From NCBI GenBank assembly GCA_017992055.1, contig JAGOPK010000002.1:580125-644124 (forward strand): a DNA stretch of 64,000 nt, in the 5' to 3' direction. Below, one piece after another: positions 37,674 to 49,284 of the stretch. Both the position numbers and the translations under genes were made by a program. This DNA comes from Burkholderiaceae bacterium. Lineage in GTDB: Bacteria; Pseudomonadota; Gammaproteobacteria; Burkholderiales; Burkholderiaceae_C. Each line of letters begins with the position of its first letter. Within the stretch, counting starts at the first letter, position 1. The notes beneath the pieces were generated by a model. The model worked only from the letters and a program-made list of their open reading frames with translations. It was not told the origin of the DNA and searched no databases.

Positions 37674-39395
37674 TTGATCCACCTGCTCAACCTGCTCGCG
37701 GCGATTGCGCTGCTGGTCTGGGGCACCTACCAGGTGCGCACCGGCGTGCTGCGCGTGGCCGGCGAGAACCTGCGCCATGTGCTGGCGCGCAGCATGGGCC
37801 ACCGCGGCTCGGCTCTGCTGGCCGGCCTGGGCGTGACCAGCCTGGTGCAGAGCAGCACCGCCACCGGCCTGATCGTCGCCAGCTTCGTCGGCCAGCGCCT
37901 GGTGCCCACGGCCGCGGCGCTGGCGGTGATGCTGGGTGCCGATGTTGGCTCGGCGCTGATGGCGGTGGTGTTCTCGTTCGACCTGTCCTGGCTGTCGCCG
38001 CTGCTGATCGTGGTCGGCGTGGCGCTGTTCATCGCCGGCCAGAGCGGGCCTGGCCTGGGCGGACGCATCGGCCGCGTGCTGATCGGCCTGGGGTTGATCA
38101 CGCTGGCGCTGCAGCTGATCGTCGCCGCCACCCGGCCGCTGACCGAAAGCCCGGCCGTGCGCGCCCTGCTGGTGGCCCTGCCCAACGAGGTGCTGCTGGA
38201 CATCGTGGTCGGCGCCGCGCTGACCGTGGCCGCCTATTCCAGCCTGGCCATCGTGCTGCTGACGGCCGCGCTGGCCTCGCAGGGCCTGCTGCCGGCCGGC
38301 GTGGCCCTGGGCCTGGTGCTGGGCGCCAACCTGGGCAGCGGCCTGCTGGCCATCATCGCCACCAGCCGCGACAGCCCGGCCACGCGGCGGCTGCCGCTGG
38401 GCAATCTGCTGTTCAAGCTGATCGGCATTGCCGCGGCCATGCCGCTGCTGGGCTCGGCCCATGTGCTGCTGCAGGACCAGGCCTGGCTGCCGACGGTGCA
38501 CGAGCAGGTGGTGGCCTTCCACCTCGGCTTCAACCTGGTGCTGGCGGCGGTGTTCATCGGCTTCACCGCACCCATCGCCCGCCTGGTGGAGCGCTGGCTG
38601 CCCGAGGCCAAGGCCGATGCCGCCCAGCAGCGCACCAGCCACCTGGACCCGGTGGCCCTGGCCACGCCCAGCCTGGCCATCAGCTGCGCCGCCCGCGAGG
38701 CCCTGCACCAGGCCGACATCGTCGAGGCCATGCTGCGCGGCATGCTTTCGGTGCTGCGCGACAACGACCTGGAGCTGTCCGAGCGCCTGCGCCAGCGCGA
38801 CGACGAGGTGGACCGGCTGTACAGCGCGATCAAGTTCTACCTGACGCAGATCTCGCGCGAGGCGCTGAGCGAGCGCGAGGGCCGGCGCTGGACCGACATC
38901 GTCAGCTTCACCATCAACATGGAGCAGATCGGCGACGGCATCGAGCGTGTACTGATCGACATCGAGGACAAGAAGATCCGGCCGCAGCGGCGCTTCTCGG
39001 ATGCCGGCATGGCCGAGATCTGCCATCTGCACGAGCGCCTGTTGGCCAATCTGCGCCTGGGCATGAGCGTCTTCCTCGACGGCCATGCCCGCGACGCGCG
39101 GCGGCTGCTGGAGGAGAAGGCGCGCTTTCGCGACCTGGAGCATGCCTATGCCGCCAACCACATCGCCCGCCTGCAGGACAACACCGCGCAGAGCATCGAG
39201 ACCAGCTCGCTGCACCTGGACCTGCTGAGCGAGCTCAAGCGCATCAACTCGCACATCTGCTCCATCGCCTACCCCATCCTCGAAAGCCGCGGCGCCCTGG
39301 CCGCGACGCGGCTGCAGGCCGGCAGCAACGAACCCACCGACTGGGCCGAGCTGGCCGAGCCGGCCCCTCCCTCGCCCCCCCGCAAGCCCCGATGA
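37674..39395 (+). CDS. Na+/Pi cotransporter family protein with PhoU-like tail
   Basis: 573 residues. Eight or more transmembrane helices in two repeats carry the QSS signatures (SLVQSSTATGLIVASF and the degenerate AYSSLAIVLLTAAL). A soluble PhoU-like helical domain follows (about 340-540). The family (NptA/YjbB) moves phosphate with Na+; E. coli YjbB exports phosphate. Start is a TTG with GAGG upstream; the first ATG lies well inside helix-coding sequence. It lies 25 bp after phnY and overlaps the HD gene by 4 bp. In this operon it may vent phosphate freed by PhnA. Confidence 0.88.
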   Translation: MIHLLNLLAAIALLVWGTYQVRTGVLRVAGENLRHVLARSMGHRGSALLAGLGVTSLVQSSTATGLIVASFVGQRLVPTAAALAVMLGADVGSALMAVVFSFDLSWLSPLLIVVGVALFIAGQSGPGLGGRIGRVLIGLGLITLALQLIVAATRPLTESPAVRALLVALPNEVLLDIVVGAALTVAAYSSLAIVLLTAALASQGLLPAGVALGLVLGANLGSGLLAIIATSRDSPATRRLPLGNLLFKLIGIAAAMPLLGSAHVLLQDQAWLPTVHEQVVAFHLGFNLVLAAVFIGFTAPIARLVERWLPEAKADAAQQRTSHLDPVALATPSLAISCAAREALHQADIVEAMLRGMLSVLRDNDLELSERLRQRDDEVDRLYSAIKFYLTQISREALSEREGRRWTDIVSFTINMEQIGDGIERVLIDIEDKKIRPQRRFSDAGMAEICHLHERLLANLRLGMSVFLDGHARDARRLLEEKARFRDLEHAYAANHIARLQDNTAQSIETSSLHLDLLSELKRINSHICSIAYPILESRGALAATRLQAGSNEPTDWAELAEPAPPSPPRKPR

Positions 39396-39934
39396 TCACC
39401 GTCGACGAGATCGAGATCCTGTTCCTCACCCGCGGCCACGAGCAGTACGCCGGCGAGCCCGTGACCCAGCTGCAGCATGCGCTGCAGTCGGCGCAGCGGG
39501 CCGAGCAGGAGGGCGCCGACGACGAGCTGGTCACCGCCGCCCTGCTGCACGACCTGGGCCATCTGGTGCAGGACCTGGGCGAATCGCCCACCACCCGCGG
39601 CATCGACGACCTGCACCAGTACATCGCCCTGCCCTTTCTGCGCGGCCGCTTTTCCGACCGCGTGCTGGGTGCCATCCAGGGCCATGTGGATGCCAAGCGC
39701 TACCTCTGCGCCACGCGGCCCGGCTACCACGCCGCGCTGTCGGCCGATTCGCAGCGCAGCCTGCTGCTGCAGGGCGGTGTGTTCGACGCCGACCAGGCCG
39801 CCGCCTTCATCGCCCGGCCCGGTGCCGAAGAAGCCGTGCGCCTGCGCCTGTGGGACGACCTGGCCAAGGCGGCCGACGCCCACACGCCGCCGCTGGCGCA
39901 TTACCTGGACCGCGCGCGACGCTGCGCGCGGTGA
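39392..39934 (+). CDS. PhnZ-like HD-domain oxygenase, phosphonate-operon type
   Basis: 180 residues of the phosphonate-associated HDIG family (TIGR03276), which includes the mixed-valent di-iron oxygenase PhnZ. From memory of the PhnZ structure, its ligands H34, H58, D59, H80, H104, D161 and gate residues Y24/E27 have counterparts here: H29, H53, D54, H75, H98, D155 or D156, and Y19/E22 in QYAGEPVTQLQHALQ; K102 also matches. PhnZ cleaves 2-amino-1-hydroxyethylphosphonate to glycine and phosphate. The 2-oxoglutarate hydroxylase that makes this substrate is not in the window. The ATG overlaps the upstream stop (ATGA). Confidence 0.9.
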   Translation: MITVDEIEILFLTRGHEQYAGEPVTQLQHALQSAQRAEQEGADDELVTAALLHDLGHLVQDLGESPTTRGIDDLHQYIALPFLRGRFSDRVLGAIQGHVDAKRYLCATRPGYHAALSADSQRSLLLQGGVFDADQAAAFIARPGAEEAVRLRLWDDLAKAADAHTPPLAHYLDRARRCAR

Positions 39935-40815
39935 GCGGCCTGAGCTGGCCCATCGTCGCCGCCGTGCTCTGCGGCGCGCTGCTGCATGCCGGCTGGAACG
40001 CCCTGGTCAAGTCCGGCGGCGACAAGGCGCTGGACACGGCCCTGGTGCACTTTCTCGGCGCCGTCGTGGCCCTGCCGCTGCTGCTGTGGGCCGGCCTGCC
40101 GCAGGCCGGCAGCCTGCCCTTCATCGCCGCCTCGCTGGCCATCCACATCGGCTATTACGTGGCCCTGGCCGGCGCCTACCAGCATGGCGAGCTGGGCCTG
40201 ACCTATCCCATCATGCGCGGCTTCGCGCCGCTGCTGGTGGCGCTGGGCAGCGCCAGCCTGATCGGCGAGTCGCCCAGCGCCGCGGCCTGGCTGGGCATCG
40301 TCGGCATCACGCTGGGCGTGGCCCTGGTCGGCCTGGCCCATCCGGGCGAGGCCCTGCACCATGGCAAGGCCCTGGCCTATGCCTTCAGCAACGCGGCGAT
40401 CATCGCCGTCTACACCGTGGTCGACGGCCTGGGCGTGCGCCACGAGGTGGCCGCGGGCGGCAGCGCGCTGCGCTATGTGCTGCTGCTGTTCGTGCTCGAC
40501 GGCCTGCCCTATCCGCTGCTGCTGTTGTGGCACCGCGGCCTGCTGCGCACCCAGGGCCGGCCGCAGCTGTGGGCCTATGCGCGCCAGCGCTGGAAGCTGG
40601 CGGCGCTGGGCGGCAGCGCCTCCATCGGCTCGTATGCCATCGCGCTGTGGGCCATGACGCGCGCGCCGGTGGCCAGCGTGGCCGCGCTGCGCGAGACCTC
40701 GGTGCTGTTCGCCACGCTGCTGGGCACCTGGCTGCTGAAAGAGGCCTTCGGCTGGCAGCGTGCCATCGGCACCGTGGTCATCGTGGCCGGCGTGATGGCG
40801 CTGCGCCTGGGCTGA
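39931..40815 (+). CDS. EamA/DMT membrane protein linked to phosphonate use
   Basis: 294 residues, ten predicted transmembrane helices in two EamA halves. The setting matches the phosphonate-associated DMT family TIGR03340, found beside phn genes. It starts with GTG overlapping the HD gene stop (GTGA) and so closes the rightward operon. The last 38 bp overlap a convergent exonuclease gene. Possible role: export or uptake of a small phosphonate-derived compound; substrate unknown. Confidence 0.85.
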   Translation: MSGLSWPIVAAVLCGALLHAGWNALVKSGGDKALDTALVHFLGAVVALPLLLWAGLPQAGSLPFIAASLAIHIGYYVALAGAYQHGELGLTYPIMRGFAPLLVALGSASLIGESPSAAAWLGIVGITLGVALVGLAHPGEALHHGKALAYAFSNAAIIAVYTVVDGLGVRHEVAAGGSALRYVLLLFVLDGLPYPLLLLWHRGLLRTQGRPQLWAYARQRWKLAALGGSASIGSYAIALWAMTRAPVASVAALRETSVLFATLLGTWLLKEAFGWQRAIGTVVIVAGVMALRLG

Positions 40816-41452
40816 AGCGGCTGGCCCAGCCGGCCGCCACCCGCGCCACCGGCCAGGCCTGCAGCCGGCACAGCAGGCCATGGTCGATGTCGGCCAGCGA
40901 ATCGCTGCCCAGGCGCTGGCTCAGCTCCTGCTGCAGCAGCGCTAGCAGATGGGCGGTGGTGGTGGCATCGGCCAGCGCGCGGTGGGCGCGGCCGGCATCG
41001 GGCAGGCCATGCCAGGCCGCCAGCGTGCCCAGGCGGTGGTTGGGCGCCTGCGGAAACAGCCGTCGAGACAGCCTCACGGTGCAGGCAAACGGCGCGCCCA
41101 CGGCCTCGTCGCCGCGCCCGCAGCGCTGCGCCTCGTCCAGCCAGAAGGCGCGGTCGAAGGCCGCGTTGTGGGCCACCAGCGGGCAGCCGGCGGTGAAGTC
41201 CAGCACCTCGCGCATCACCCGATCGGACGGCGGCGCCGTGGCCAGCATCTGGTTGCTGATGCCGGTCAGCTGCTCGATGAAGGGCGGCACCCAGGCGCCG
41301 CTGCGCATCAGGCTCTGGTACTGGCCGACGATGCGGCCATCGGCCACCAGCACCGCGGCGATCTCGGTGGCCCGCGCGCCCTGGCCGGGCGAACTGCCGG
41401 TGGTCTCGAAGTCGATCACGGCAATCGGAGCGGACGGCGGCAGGGACGGCAT
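40778..41452 (-). CDS. DnaQ-like 3'-5' exonuclease (DEDDh)
   Basis: 224 residues. The three exonuclease motifs are visible: ExoI VIDFETTG, ExoII VAHNAAFDRAFW, and ExoIII HRALADATTTAHLL (DEDDh type). It resembles DNA polymerase III epsilon-like stand-alone exonucleases rather than the replicative subunit. Its 3' end overlaps the phosphonate-operon EamA gene tail to tail by 38 bp. Single gene. Confidence 0.92.
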   Translation of the reverse strand: MPSLPPSAPIAVIDFETTGSSPGQGARATEIAAVLVADGRIVGQYQSLMRSGAWVPPFIEQLTGISNQMLATAPPSDRVMREVLDFTAGCPLVAHNAAFDRAFWLDEAQRCGRGDEAVGAPFACTVRLSRRLFPQAPNHRLGTLAAWHGLPDAGRAHRALADATTTAHLLALLQQELSQRLGSDSLADIDHGLLCRLQAWPVARVAAGWASRFSPGAAPSRRPR

Positions 41453-41480
41453 GGGCCGGATTGTCGGGCCGCCATCCGGC

Positions 41481-41518
41481 CCTTTCCGGCCCTTTCCGGC
41501 GCGTTCCCACCCTTTCCT
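41481..41518. repeat. Short tandem repeat ahead of the P-type ATPase gene
   Basis: CCTTTCCGGC occurs twice in tandem (41481-41500), preceded by a partial copy and followed by the degenerate GCGTTCCCACCCTTTCC. It fills the gap between the exonuclease start and the ATPase start and may overlap their promoters. Confidence 0.5.
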
Positions 41519-41547
41519 ATGATGACTGGCGCCCTCCCCCCATCGCC

Positions 41548-44281
<2,734 letters not shown>

Positions 44282-44310
<29 letters not shown>

Positions 44311-45286
44311 GCGCCGTCGGCGGCCGGCCGACTTCGGACCCAAAGCCGAACACCGCGCACAGATTGCGCGCCGCCAGCTCGGCCATGGCGCGCCGGGTCT
44401 TCAGGCTGGCGCTGGCGATGTGCGGCGTCAGCACCACATTGGGCACGGCCAGCAGATCGGGATGCACGGCCGGCTCGCCCTCGAACACATCCAGCCCGGC
44501 CGCGGCAATGCGGCGCTCGCGCAGCGCGGCGGCCAGCGCCGCATCGTCGACCACGCCGCCGCGGGCGATGTTGGTCAGCGTGGCCGTGGGCTTCATCAGC
44601 GCCAGCTCGGCCGCGGCGATGGCATGGTGCGAGCTGGCGCTGTAGGGCACGACGATCACCAGGTGGTCGGCCTCGCGCAGCAGCGTGGCCTTGTCCACCC
44701 AGCGTGCGCCCAGCGGCGCCTCCAGCGCAGGGTCCAGGCGGCTGCGGTTGTGATAGATCACCGGCATGCCGAAGCCCAGCGCACCACGCCGCGCCACCGC
44801 CTGGCCGATGCGGCCCATGCCCAGGATGCCCAGCGTGGCGCCATGCACATCGGCGCCGGCAAACAGGTCGTAGCGCCACTGCGTCCACTGGCCGGCGCGC
44901 AGGAAATGCTCGCTCTCGGCGATGCGCCGGGCGGTGGCCATCATCAGCGCAAAGCCGAAGTCGGCGGTGGTCTCGGTCAGCACGTCGGGCGCATTGCTGA
45001 CCAGCACGCCACGCGCGGTGCAGGCCGCCAGGTCGATGTTGTTGTGGCCCACGGCCATGCTGCAGACGGCGCGGATCGACGGGCAGGCGTCCAGCAGCGC
45101 GGCATCGATGGCCGGCGTGCCGGCCACCAGCAGCGCATCGGCACCCCGGGCACGCGCCGCCAGCGCGGCGGCATCGGCGGGCGGGGCCTCGCCCACGGCA
45201 TCGACCTCGAAGTGCCGGGCCAGCTCGGCCAGCACCTCGGGAAACATCGGAATGGCAACCAGCAGACGGGGCTTGGACGAGGCCAT
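44282..45286 (-). CDS. D-2-hydroxyacid dehydrogenase (glyoxylate/hydroxypyruvate reductase-like)
   Basis: 334 residues. NAD-binding loop LGILGMGRIGQAVARR, substrate arginine in NIARGGVVDD, glutamate in GLDVFEGEP and catalytic His in LTPHIASASLKTR give the full R-E-H set. It is close to the GyaR/GhrB type that reduces glyoxylate or hydroxypyruvate. The ATG overlaps the upstream antiporter stop by one base (TGATG), so the genes are coupled. Confidence 0.92.
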
Positions 45287-46704
45287 CAGCGCATCCAGAC
45301 GAAGGTGACGACGACAAACAGCGGCACCAGGATGCCGAAGCTCCAGGCCATGTAGCCGAAGAAGCTGGGCATCTTCAGGCCGCGGTCCTCGACGATGGCC
45401 TTGACCATGAAGTTGGGCGCATTGCCGATGTAGCTGTTGGCGCCCATGAACACCGAGCCGGCCGATACCGCGGCCAGCGTGGTGGCCAGCGGGCCCATCA
45501 GCTGCTGCACGTCGCCACCGGCCAGGTTGAAGAACACCAGGTAGGTCGGCGCATTGTCGAGAAACGACGACAGCAGGCCGGTGGCCCAGAAGTAGGCCCA
45601 GGGCAGCGGCTGGCCGTCGGGCCCGGTGACCGCACGCACCACCGCGGCAAAGGCGCCGTCGTGGCCGGCTCGCAGCATCGCCAGCACCGGCAGCATGGTG
45701 ACGAAGATGCCGATGAACAGCTTGGCCACCTCGGCCATCGGCGCCCAGCCGAACTGGTTGGACTGGCGCACCAGTCGCGGCGTCAGCCACAGCGACAGGC
45801 CGGTGACGGCCAGCAGGCCGGCATCGCGCAGCAGGTTCTGCAACTCCACCGCGGCCCCCGGCAGCTGCAGCACGATGCCGGGCTTCCAGGCGCCGCTCAT
45901 CAGCACCAGGCCCACCACCGCGGCCAGCAGTGCAAAGTTGACCCGGCCCTCGATGCCGAAGCGGTGGTTGTCGGGCGTGGGATCGCGGGTCAGCTCACCC
46001 TCCTTGGCATACCAGTGGCGGTCGATGGCGTAGAACAGCGCCAGCAGCACGGCCACGCAGAACAGCGTCTCGGGCAGCAGGGTCTTCAGTGTCCAGAAGA
46101 AGCTCACGCCCTGCAAAAAGCCCAGAAACAGCGGCGGATCGCCCAGCGGCGTCAGCGAGCCACCGATGTTGCTGACGATGAAGATGAAGAACACCCACAC
46201 ATGCACCGTGTGCTTGCGGTTGTCGTTGGCGCGGATCAGCGGCCGGATCAGCAGCATCGACGCGCCGGTGGTGCCCATCAGACTGGCCAGCACGGCGCCC
46301 AGCGCCAGAAAGCCGGTGTTCAGCGCCGGGCTGCCATGCAGGTTGCCCCGCACATAGATGCCGCCCGACACCGTGAACAGCGCCGTCAGCAGCACGATGA
46401 ACGGGATGTATTCGGCCCACAGCATGTGCAGCAGGGCGCCACCGGCCGCGCCCGGGCCATGCAACGCGGCATAGGGCAGCGCAAAGGCCAGGGCCCAGCC
46501 GGCCGCCACCTTGCCGAAGTGGTGGTGCCAGAAATGCGGCGCCAGCAGCGGCAGCAGCGCGATCGACAGCAGCATGCCGGCAAACGGCAGGCCCCACCAG
46601 GCGCCGCCCTGGGCGCTGAGCAAACGGCCGTCCATGTCGGCGGCCAGCACGCTGCCGGCCGAGCTGAACAGCAGCCAGGCGGCGAGCCAACGGGAAATGC
46701 GCAT
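45286..46704 (-). CDS. NhaD/ArsB-like sodium:proton antiporter
   Basis: 472 residues. A possible signal or first helix (1-21) is followed by about eleven more transmembrane segments. The stretches IVSNIGGSLTPLGDPPLFLGFL, SSFLDNAPTYLVF and MGANSYIGNAPNFMVKAI are typical of the ion-transporter superfamily branch annotated as NhaD or UIT3 sodium:proton antiporters. AGGAGA lies before the ATG. Translationally coupled to the downstream 2-hydroxyacid dehydrogenase, a pairing whose purpose is unclear. Confidence 0.87.
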   Translation of the reverse strand: MRISRWLAAWLLFSSAGSVLAADMDGRLLSAQGGAWWGLPFAGMLLSIALLPLLAPHFWHHHFGKVAAGWALAFALPYAALHGPGAAGGALLHMLWAEYIPFIVLLTALFTVSGGIYVRGNLHGSPALNTGFLALGAVLASLMGTTGASMLLIRPLIRANDNRKHTVHVWVFFIFIVSNIGGSLTPLGDPPLFLGFLQGVSFFWTLKTLLPETLFCVAVLLALFYAIDRHWYAKEGELTRDPTPDNHRFGIEGRVNFALLAAVVGLVLMSGAWKPGIVLQLPGAAVELQNLLRDAGLLAVTGLSLWLTPRLVRQSNQFGWAPMAEVAKLFIGIFVTMLPVLAMLRAGHDGAFAAVVRAVTGPDGQPLPWAYFWATGLLSSFLDNAPTYLVFFNLAGGDVQQLMGPLATTLAAVSAGSVFMGANSYIGNAPNFMVKAIVEDRGLKMPSFFGYMAWSFGILVPLFVVVTFVWMR

Positions 46705-46770
46705 GCCTGGGGTCTCCTGGGCTGGGTTCGGGGCAACGGCGGCGGATTCTAGGAGCCGCCCCCAGGAGGC

Positions 46771-47208
46771 TCAGACGCGCAGCGGTGCCAGCACGTCCAG
46801 CAGGGCCTGCGGCAACTTCACAGGCCGGCGCGTGGCGCGATCGACATAGACGTGCACGAAGTGGCCCTGGGCGGCGGCCAGGTCCTGGCCCGGTGCGAAC
46901 AGGCCGATCTCGTAGCGCACGCTGGAGCTGCCGACATGGGCCACGCGCAGCGCCGCTTCCACATCGTCGGGAAAGGCCAGCGGCGCAAAGTAGTTGCAAT
47001 GCGTCTCGACCACCAGGCCGATGGTGGTGCCGTCGTGGATGTCCAGCGCGCCCTCGCGGATCAGGTGGCGGTTGACCACGGTGTCGAAGAAGCTGTAGTA
47101 CTGGACGTTGTTGACATGGCCGTAGACATCGTTGTCCATCCAGCGCGTGGTGATCACGGACAGGTGGCGATAGTCCTCGCGGCGGCCGGGCAGGGGTTTG
47201 GCATTCAT
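46771..47208 (-). CDS. Acyl-CoA thioesterase (4HBT hotdog fold)
   Basis: 145 residues. The 4-hydroxybenzoyl-CoA-thioesterase-type hotdog motif appears as [21 protein letters not shown], with the catalytic aspartate in the D-x-Y-G-H region. The ATG at 47208 overlaps the upstream deacetylase stop by 4 bp; a longer start at 47217 is possible. It is likely to act on short or medium acyl-CoA esters. Coupled to the HDAC-family gene. Confidence 0.9.
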   Translation of the reverse strand: MNAKPLPGRREDYRHLSVITTRWMDNDVYGHVNNVQYYSFFDTVVNRHLIREGALDIHDGTTIGLVVETHCNYFAPLAFPDDVEAALRVAHVGSSSVRYEIGLFAPGQDLAAAQGHFVHVYVDRATRRPVKLPQALLDVLAPLRV

Positions 47209-48215
47209 GGCGCACATTCTGTCGCCGTGCCGCCCTGCCAGTCCCGCCAGTCCCGCCAGTCCCGCCAGGCCTGGCTGGCCAGCTGCACCGTGCGCAGCTG
47301 CACCGCCACCGTGGTGGCGATGTCGCGGCCGTAGCCGCCGGCCATGGTCACCGCCACCGGCACGCGGTGCCGGCGCAGCCGCTCGAAGACGCGCCGGTCG
47401 CGCTCGGCCAGGCCGGCGTCGCTGAGCTTGAGCCGGCCCAGCCGGTCGCCCTCGTGCGGATCGGCACCGGCCAGGTAGAAGGCCAGGCCCGGCGCGCCCT
47501 GCGGCTGCTGGCGCGCCCAGGCCTGGTCCAGCGCAGCATCCAGCGCCGCCAGGTAGTCGTCGTCGCCGCAGCCATCGGGCAGGTCCACGTCCAGGTCGCC
47601 CGGCTGCTTGCGGAACGGAAAGTTCTTGGCCCCGTGCAGCGACAGCGTGAACACGCTGGCATCGTTGGCGAAGATCGCCGCCGTGCCATTGCCCTGGTGC
47701 ACGTCCAGGTCGATGACCCAGACGCGCAGCGCCAGGCGCCGCAGCCGCCAGGCCTCGGCCTGCATCAGCCGGGCGGCCACCGCCACGTCGTTGAACACGC
47801 AGTAGCCCGAGCCCTTGTCGGCCTGGGCATGGTGGGTGCCGCCGGCCAGGTGCAGGGCCACGCCGCCGCCGGGCGCGCCCTGCAGGGCCAGCGCGGCCCG
47901 CGCCGCGGCAATCGTCGCGCCCACCGAGCGCCGGCTGCGCTCGACCATGCGCTCGCTCCATGGAAAGCCGATCTCGCGCTGCGCGGCCGCGCTCAGGCGG
48001 CCCTGCACCACCGCGGTGACGTAGTCCGGCGTGTGCACCAGGGCCAGCTCGCCATCGCTGGCCGGCCCGGCCTCGACCACCTGCAGCTCCGGGCAGTGCA
48101 GCGCCACCGCGTCGCGCAGCAGCTCGTACTTGGGGCTGGGAAAGCGGTGGCCCGGCGGCAGGCCGATGGCGAAGCGGTGGTTGCTGAAGACCGGCAGGGG
48201 CATGGCGGCCTGCAT
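47205..48215 (-). CDS. Histone-deacetylase-family protein
   Basis: 336 residues. The zinc-dependent deacetylase core is complete: [37 protein letters not shown] (zinc ligands), [12 protein letters not shown] and the final AGGYG. The bacterial family acts on acetylated small amines or proteins. The C-terminus ends in a repeat [11 protein letters not shown] from a 9-bp tandem repeat. Start at 48215 or 48203 (both ATG) with no clear ribosome site. It is divergent from the phasin gene and lies next to a PhaR-like site. Confidence 0.92.
   Translation of the reverse strand: MQAAMPLPVFSNHRFAIGLPPGHRFPSPKYELLRDAVALHCPELQVVEAGPASDGELALVHTPDYVTAVVQGRLSAAAQREIGFPWSERMVERSRRSVGATIAAARAALALQGAPGGGVALHLAGGTHHAQADKGSGYCVFNDVAVAARLMQAEAWRLRRLALRVWVIDLDVHQGNGTAAIFANDASVFTLSLHGAKNFPFRKQPGDLDVDLPDGCGDDDYLAALDAALDQAWARQQPQGAPGLAFYLAGADPHEGDRLGRLKLSDAGLAERDRRVFERLRRHRVPVAVTMAGGYGRDIATTVAVQLRTVQLASQAWRDWRDWRDWQGGTATECAP
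47241..47267. repeat. 9-bp tandem repeat in the 3' end of the deacetylase gene
   Basis: Three exact copies of GTCCCGCCA in tandem encode, on the other strand, repeated WRD units near the C-terminus of the deacetylase. Being a multiple of three, copy-number changes would not shift the frame. Confidence 0.85.
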
Positions 48216-48256
48216 TGTCGGGTGACGGGCCGATCTGGCCGGCCATCCCTAGCTTT

Positions 48257-48272
48257 TTGCTGCACCGCAACA
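48257..48272. promoter_or_regulatory. PhaR-like site 1, upstream of the phasin promoter
   Basis: TTGCTGCACCGCAACA lies 7 bp before the -35 of the phasin promoter. It is a 15/16 match to the reverse complement of the second site at 48316. TGC/GCA-rich dyads of this form are the described type of binding site for the polyhydroxyalkanoate regulator PhaR near phasin genes. Confidence 0.65.
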
Positions 48273-48279
48273 ATTTCTC

Positions 48280-48307
48280 TTGAAATCTCGCCGCGGACCT
48301 CTATACT
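48280..48307 (+). promoter_or_regulatory. Phasin promoter
   Basis: TTGAAA (48280-48285), a 16-bp spacer and TATACT (48302-48307) form a good sigma-70 promoter. Transcription would start near 48314, inside the second PhaR-like site, leaving a leader of about 90 nt before the phasin ATG. Confidence 0.7.
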
Positions 48308-48315
48308 TCGAGTCA

Positions 48316-48331
48316 TGTTGCAGTGCAGCAA
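48316..48331. promoter_or_regulatory. PhaR-like site 2, at the phasin transcription start
   Basis: TGTTGCAGTGCAGCAA, the inverted partner of site 1, begins 9 bp after the -10 box. A protein bound here would block transcription initiation, as expected for PhaR when no polymer granules are present to titrate it. Confidence 0.65.
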
Positions 48332-48403
48332 ATGCGCCGCAGGACACCCGGGCTGCAGTCAGGGCCCATCACTTCCTCACCTCACTACCCACCGGAGTCC
48401 TCC

Positions 48404-48967
48404 ATGAGCTATCTGACCCCCGAGCAAGTCGCCGCCGCCAGCAAGGCCAACCTCGAAACCCTGTTCGGCCTGACCAACAAGGCCTTCGAAGGCGTGGAAA
48501 AGCTGGTCGAGCTGAACCTCCAAGTGGCCCGCGCCACGCTGGCCGAGTCGCAGGAAAACGCCAAGGCCGTGCTGGCCGCCAAGGACGCGCAAGAGCTGCT
48601 GACCCTGCAGGCCAGCCTGCTGCAGCCCAGCGCCGAGAAGGCCGCCGCCTACAGCCGTCACCTGTACGACATCGCCGCCGCCACCGGCGCCGAAGTCAGC
48701 AAGACCGCCGAAGCCCAATTCGCCGAGCTGCAGAAGAGCTTTGCCTCGGCCGTGGACGGCGCGCTGAAGAACGCCCCCGCCGGCACCGAAAACGCCGCCA
48801 CGCTGGTGAAGTCGGCCCTGACCGCCGCCAACAACGCCTACGAAAGCGTGCACAAGGCCGCCAAGCAGGCCGCCGACATCGTCGAAGCCAACTTCACCGC
48901 CGTGACCAACAGCGCCGTCAAGGCCTCGCAAGTCGCCGCCAAGACCGCGACCAAGCGCGCCGCCTGA
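48404..48967 (+). CDS. phaP: Phasin (PHA granule-associated protein)
   Basis: 187 residues, TIGR01841-type phasin. It opens [20 protein letters not shown] and is Ala/Lys/Glu-rich, helical and without membrane segments; a Lys/Ala-rich end ([14 protein letters not shown]) is typical of amphipathic PhaP proteins that coat polyhydroxybutyrate granules. GGAG lies before the ATG at 48404. Codon use is the cleaner, highly expressed type (many GCC, AAG, CTG). It has its own promoter, paired PhaR-like sites and a strong terminator. Predicts that the host makes PHA. Confidence 0.94.
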   Translation: MSYLTPEQVAAASKANLETLFGLTNKAFEGVEKLVELNLQVARATLAESQENAKAVLAAKDAQELLTLQASLLQPSAEKAAAYSRHLYDIAAATGAEVSKTAEAQFAELQKSFASAVDGALKNAPAGTENAATLVKSALTAANNAYESVHKAAKQAADIVEANFTAVTNSAVKASQVAAKTATKRAA

Positions 48968-49112
48968 CCCACCCGTCATCGGGGCCGGCCGCGGCGGGGA
49001 ACTTCCCCGCCAGGCCCGCCTCACACCGGAGCCGCGACGGTGCTGCCGCCGCGGCCTCCCGTGGAAGGTTGTCTCCTCGGTACCCTTGAAAACTGGTTTC
49101 CAGGTACCTTTT

Positions 49113-49141
49113 GGCCCGATGGCTTGCCATCGGGCCTTTTT
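49113..49141 (+). terminator. Rho-independent terminator of the phasin gene
   Basis: A perfect 10-bp stem GGCCCGATGG / CCATCGGGCC with a CTTG loop is followed by TTTTT, 145 bp after the phasin stop. It is the most canonical terminator in the window. The 342-bp gap 48968-49309 otherwise holds a short GGTACC-containing repeat (GGTACCCTTGAAAAC / CAGGTACCTTTTGG) at about 49079-49112 and the control region of the next gene. Confidence 0.88.
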
Positions 49142-49268
49142 CATGGCCGCGTGCCGCGCCCTCGCAGGAAGCCCCCCCGGGATGCGGGCTGCTTCACGAT
49201 TCTTTGCCTTGGCGGCGGCCGGAACACCCGGTTCGCGGGGACGGTGCCGGCAGCGCGCCGGATGACAA

Positions 49269-49284
49269 TTGCTGCACTGCAGTA
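49269..49284. promoter_or_regulatory. Third PhaR-like site, upstream of the PEP-CTERM gene
   Basis: TTGCTGCACTGCAGTA agrees with the phasin sites over the first 13 bases and ends 25 bp before the PEP-CTERM ATG. If functional it would tie this exported protein to PHA status. The match could also be chance because the motif is short and GC-rich. Confidence 0.45.

Noticed and set aside
47241-47267. CRISPR-like repeats
   Set aside because: Units are 9 bp in direct tandem with no spacers and lie in a coding region. No CRISPR array was seen anywhere in the window.
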